From an uncultured Lachnospiraceae bacterium (GTDB lineage: Bacteria > Bacillota > Clostridia > Lachnospirales > Lachnospiraceae): a DNA stretch of 15,084 nt. A program made the translations under genes and the position numbers. This document shows, piece after piece, positions 14,198 to 15,084 of the stretch. Location: positions 1 through 15,084 of the forward strand of contig CAJTPO010000068.1 in assembly GCA_910578115.1 (NCBI GenBank), given 5' to 3'. Numbering within the stretch: the first letter of the stretch is position 1; every line of letters starts with the position of its first letter. The notes beneath the pieces are model-generated. The model was not told where the DNA came from and searched no databases. It saw only the letters and a program-made list of their open reading frames with translations.

Positions 14198-14356
14198 TTG
14201 GAAGATATTTTGAAAAAAGATGGATTATCGTTGGAATTACTAAGAGACTTATCTTACCAGTCAGCGTTGGGTGTAAGGTTAAAGAAAAATCTTCACTATT
14301 TTGACAAAAATGCGTTATTTGAAGAATTAGTGCTGGTAAACAAATGGTATGATTGA
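14198..14356 (+). CDS. Small hypothetical protein with TTG start, possibly cut by the IS
   Basis: AGGTGA at 14188-14193 precedes a TTG that opens a 52-residue frame ending at TGA 14354-14356. The product is helical-looking and charged: LKKDGLSLELLRDLSYQS, then ALGVRLKKNLHYFDKNALFEELVLVNKWYD in two parts. I do not recognise a family. Its stop codon lies at or next to the apparent left edge of the IS3 element, so the natural protein may have been longer. The coding pattern and ribosome binding site support a real gene, but the short length keeps this uncertain. Confidence 0.45.
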   Translation: MEDILKKDGLSLELLRDLSYQSALGVRLKKNLHYFDKNALFEELVLVNKWYD

Positions 14357-14428
14357 AGTGCTATACTAAAGTTGTAACGGAAGTGGCTAATGAGATATAC
14401 TAAAACAATAAAGAAAGAGGTACTTATT

Positions 14429-14713
14429 ATGCCACAGAATTACACTCCCGAATTTAAGAAGAAGATTGTTCGCCTTCACGAGGAAGAAGGTCGAACCTAC
14501 AAAAGCATCACTGCAGAGTATGGCGTATCCAAAGCCAGCATCTCCAAGTGGTGCAGCGAATTCAACAAAGAATGCCAGACAAGCCCCGACATCAAAACCG
14601 AATACGATAACATGAAAGAGTTTCTCAGGCTTAAGCGGGAAAATGAAGAACTCCGCAAGGAGAATCTCTTCCTAAAAAAAGCGGCGGCATTCTTTGCGAA
14701 GGAAATCGGTTAG
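14429..14713 (+). CDS. IS3-family transposase OrfA (HTH_Tnp_1)
   Basis: A 94-residue DNA-binding protein beginning MPQNYTPEFKKKIVRLHEEE, with an HTH (YKSITAEYGVSKASISKW, about 24-41) and a C-terminal leucine-zipper-like helix (RLKRENEELRKENLFLKKA) used for multimerisation in this family. AAAGAGG at 14414-14420, 8 bp before the ATG at 14429, supports this start over the in-frame ATG at 14390. It contains a run of seven As at 14674-14680 for frameshifting into OrfB and ends at TAG 14711-14713. Confidence 0.9.
   Translation: MPQNYTPEFKKKIVRLHEEEGRTYKSITAEYGVSKASISKWCSEFNKECQTSPDIKTEYDNMKEFLRLKRENEELRKENLFLKKAAAFFAKEIG
14674..14681 (+). other. Probable programmed -1 ribosomal frameshift site (A AAA AAA G)
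   Basis: In the orfA frame the codons are CTA AAA AAA GCG, giving the heptamer A-AAA-AAA at 14674-14680. Slipping back one base yields AGC GGC GGC, which continues as the open orfB frame, while orfA itself ends 33 bp later. This position and geometry match the usual IS3-family mechanism. Confidence 0.75.
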
Positions 14714-15084
14714 AGGCTTACCGGTTCATCGATCAACATCAGGAAGAATTCGGCATCCGCTGGCTGCTGAGGCGGCTGGGGATCTGCCCGAATGCCTACT
14801 ATAACTACCGGAAACACCGGAAGGCGGATTATTATGCCAAAAAAGCGGAAGTCCAAAGGCAGATCGACGAAGTCTATCATAGTCATAATGGGGTGGACGG
14901 GTACCGCAGCATGATGGCCTATCTGGAACGCAGGGGATACAGATACAGTGCGACAACAATCCATAAATATATGAATACGGAACTGGGGTTGCATTCCATC
15001 GTCCGCCAAAAAAAACCGGAGGAAAAACCCGGGAATCCGCATAAAATATTCGGAAACAGACTGGGGCAGGACTTCCATGCGGAC
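14680..15084 (+). CDS. IS3-family transposase OrfB (partial, read by -1 frameshift)
   Basis: The -1 frame is open from the slippery run to the window edge (135 codons). It reads LEAYRFIDQHQEEFGIRWLL, then a NAYYNYRKHRK stretch, then the HTH_21-like GVDGYRSMMAYLERRGY region with a Y-S-x-T-T-I-x-K-Y-M helix, and finally GNRLGQDFHAD, the entry to the rve (DDE) catalytic core. The window ends just before the first catalytic Asp would be expected. The fused OrfAB product is the IS3 transposase; no independent ribosome binding site is obvious. Confidence 0.85.

Larger units (their letters stand above)
14357..15084 (+). mobile_element. IS3-family insertion sequence, left part (runs off the window)
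   Basis: Two overlapping transposase frames in the IS3 arrangement (orfA, then orfB in the -1 frame) occupy 14429 to the window edge. The left end is placed approximately at 14357, after the small ORF's stop; the right inverted repeat is outside the window, so the terminal repeat and target duplication cannot be confirmed. ATACTAAA occurs twice before orfA (in 14361-14405). The reading frames are intact as far as visible, so the copy could be active. Confidence 0.8.

Overview
The window looks like a chromosomal segment of a Gram-positive anaerobe of the class Clostridia, most likely Lachnospiraceae. This is inferred from gene content and style, not from a database match: strong AGGAGG-type ribosome binding sites, a NifU-like/GGGtGRT gene pair, a stand-alone GlmU-like beta-helix protein, an AAA+/DUF234 ATPase, and a moderate-GC core beside an AT-rich polysaccharide cluster. 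All intact genes are on the + strand.

Region 1 (1-3777) is the 3' end of a surface-polysaccharide (capsule/EPS) cluster and is clearly AT-rich. It holds the tail of an unidentified gene, a Wzy-like polymerase, a family 2 glycosyltransferase and a Wzx-like flippase, packed with gaps of 4-19 bp like one operon. Together they would add sugars to a lipid-linked repeat unit, flip it and polymerise it.

Region 2 (3778-4305) is a junction. It contains an inverted-repeat element and, on the minus strand, the first ~46 codons of an ABC-transporter ATPase that is cut inside its Walker A motif but keeps its ribosome binding site. Composition then changes to that of the housekeeping core.

Region 3 (4306-11385) holds core metabolism and DNA maintenance: argininosuccinate lyase (argH), aspartate-semialdehyde dehydrogenase (asd) with a structured leader and an intrinsic terminator, an AAA+ ATPase with a DUF234 C-terminus, DNA topoisomerase III (topB), and a left-handed beta-helix protein resembling the acetyltransferase half of GlmU.

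Region 4 (11386-13536) is the least understood and most interesting part: a diverged NifU/IscU-like scaffold and a GGGtGRT-family protein of unknown function. A 240-bp spacer between them carries four 25-bp tandem repeats followed by two diverged 45-bp hairpin repeats. A long terminator closes the pair. Codon choice (many GGT, CGT, GTT) differs from the neighbours and suggests high expression.

Region 5 (13537-15084) is mobile-element debris: short AAGACACA repeats, an integrase N-terminal fragment with a good ribosome binding site, a frameshifted helix-turn-helix gene typical of integrative elements, a 52-residue TTG-start ORF, and the left part of an IS3-family insertion sequence (orfA plus the start of orfB, joined by an A7 slippery site) that runs off the right edge.
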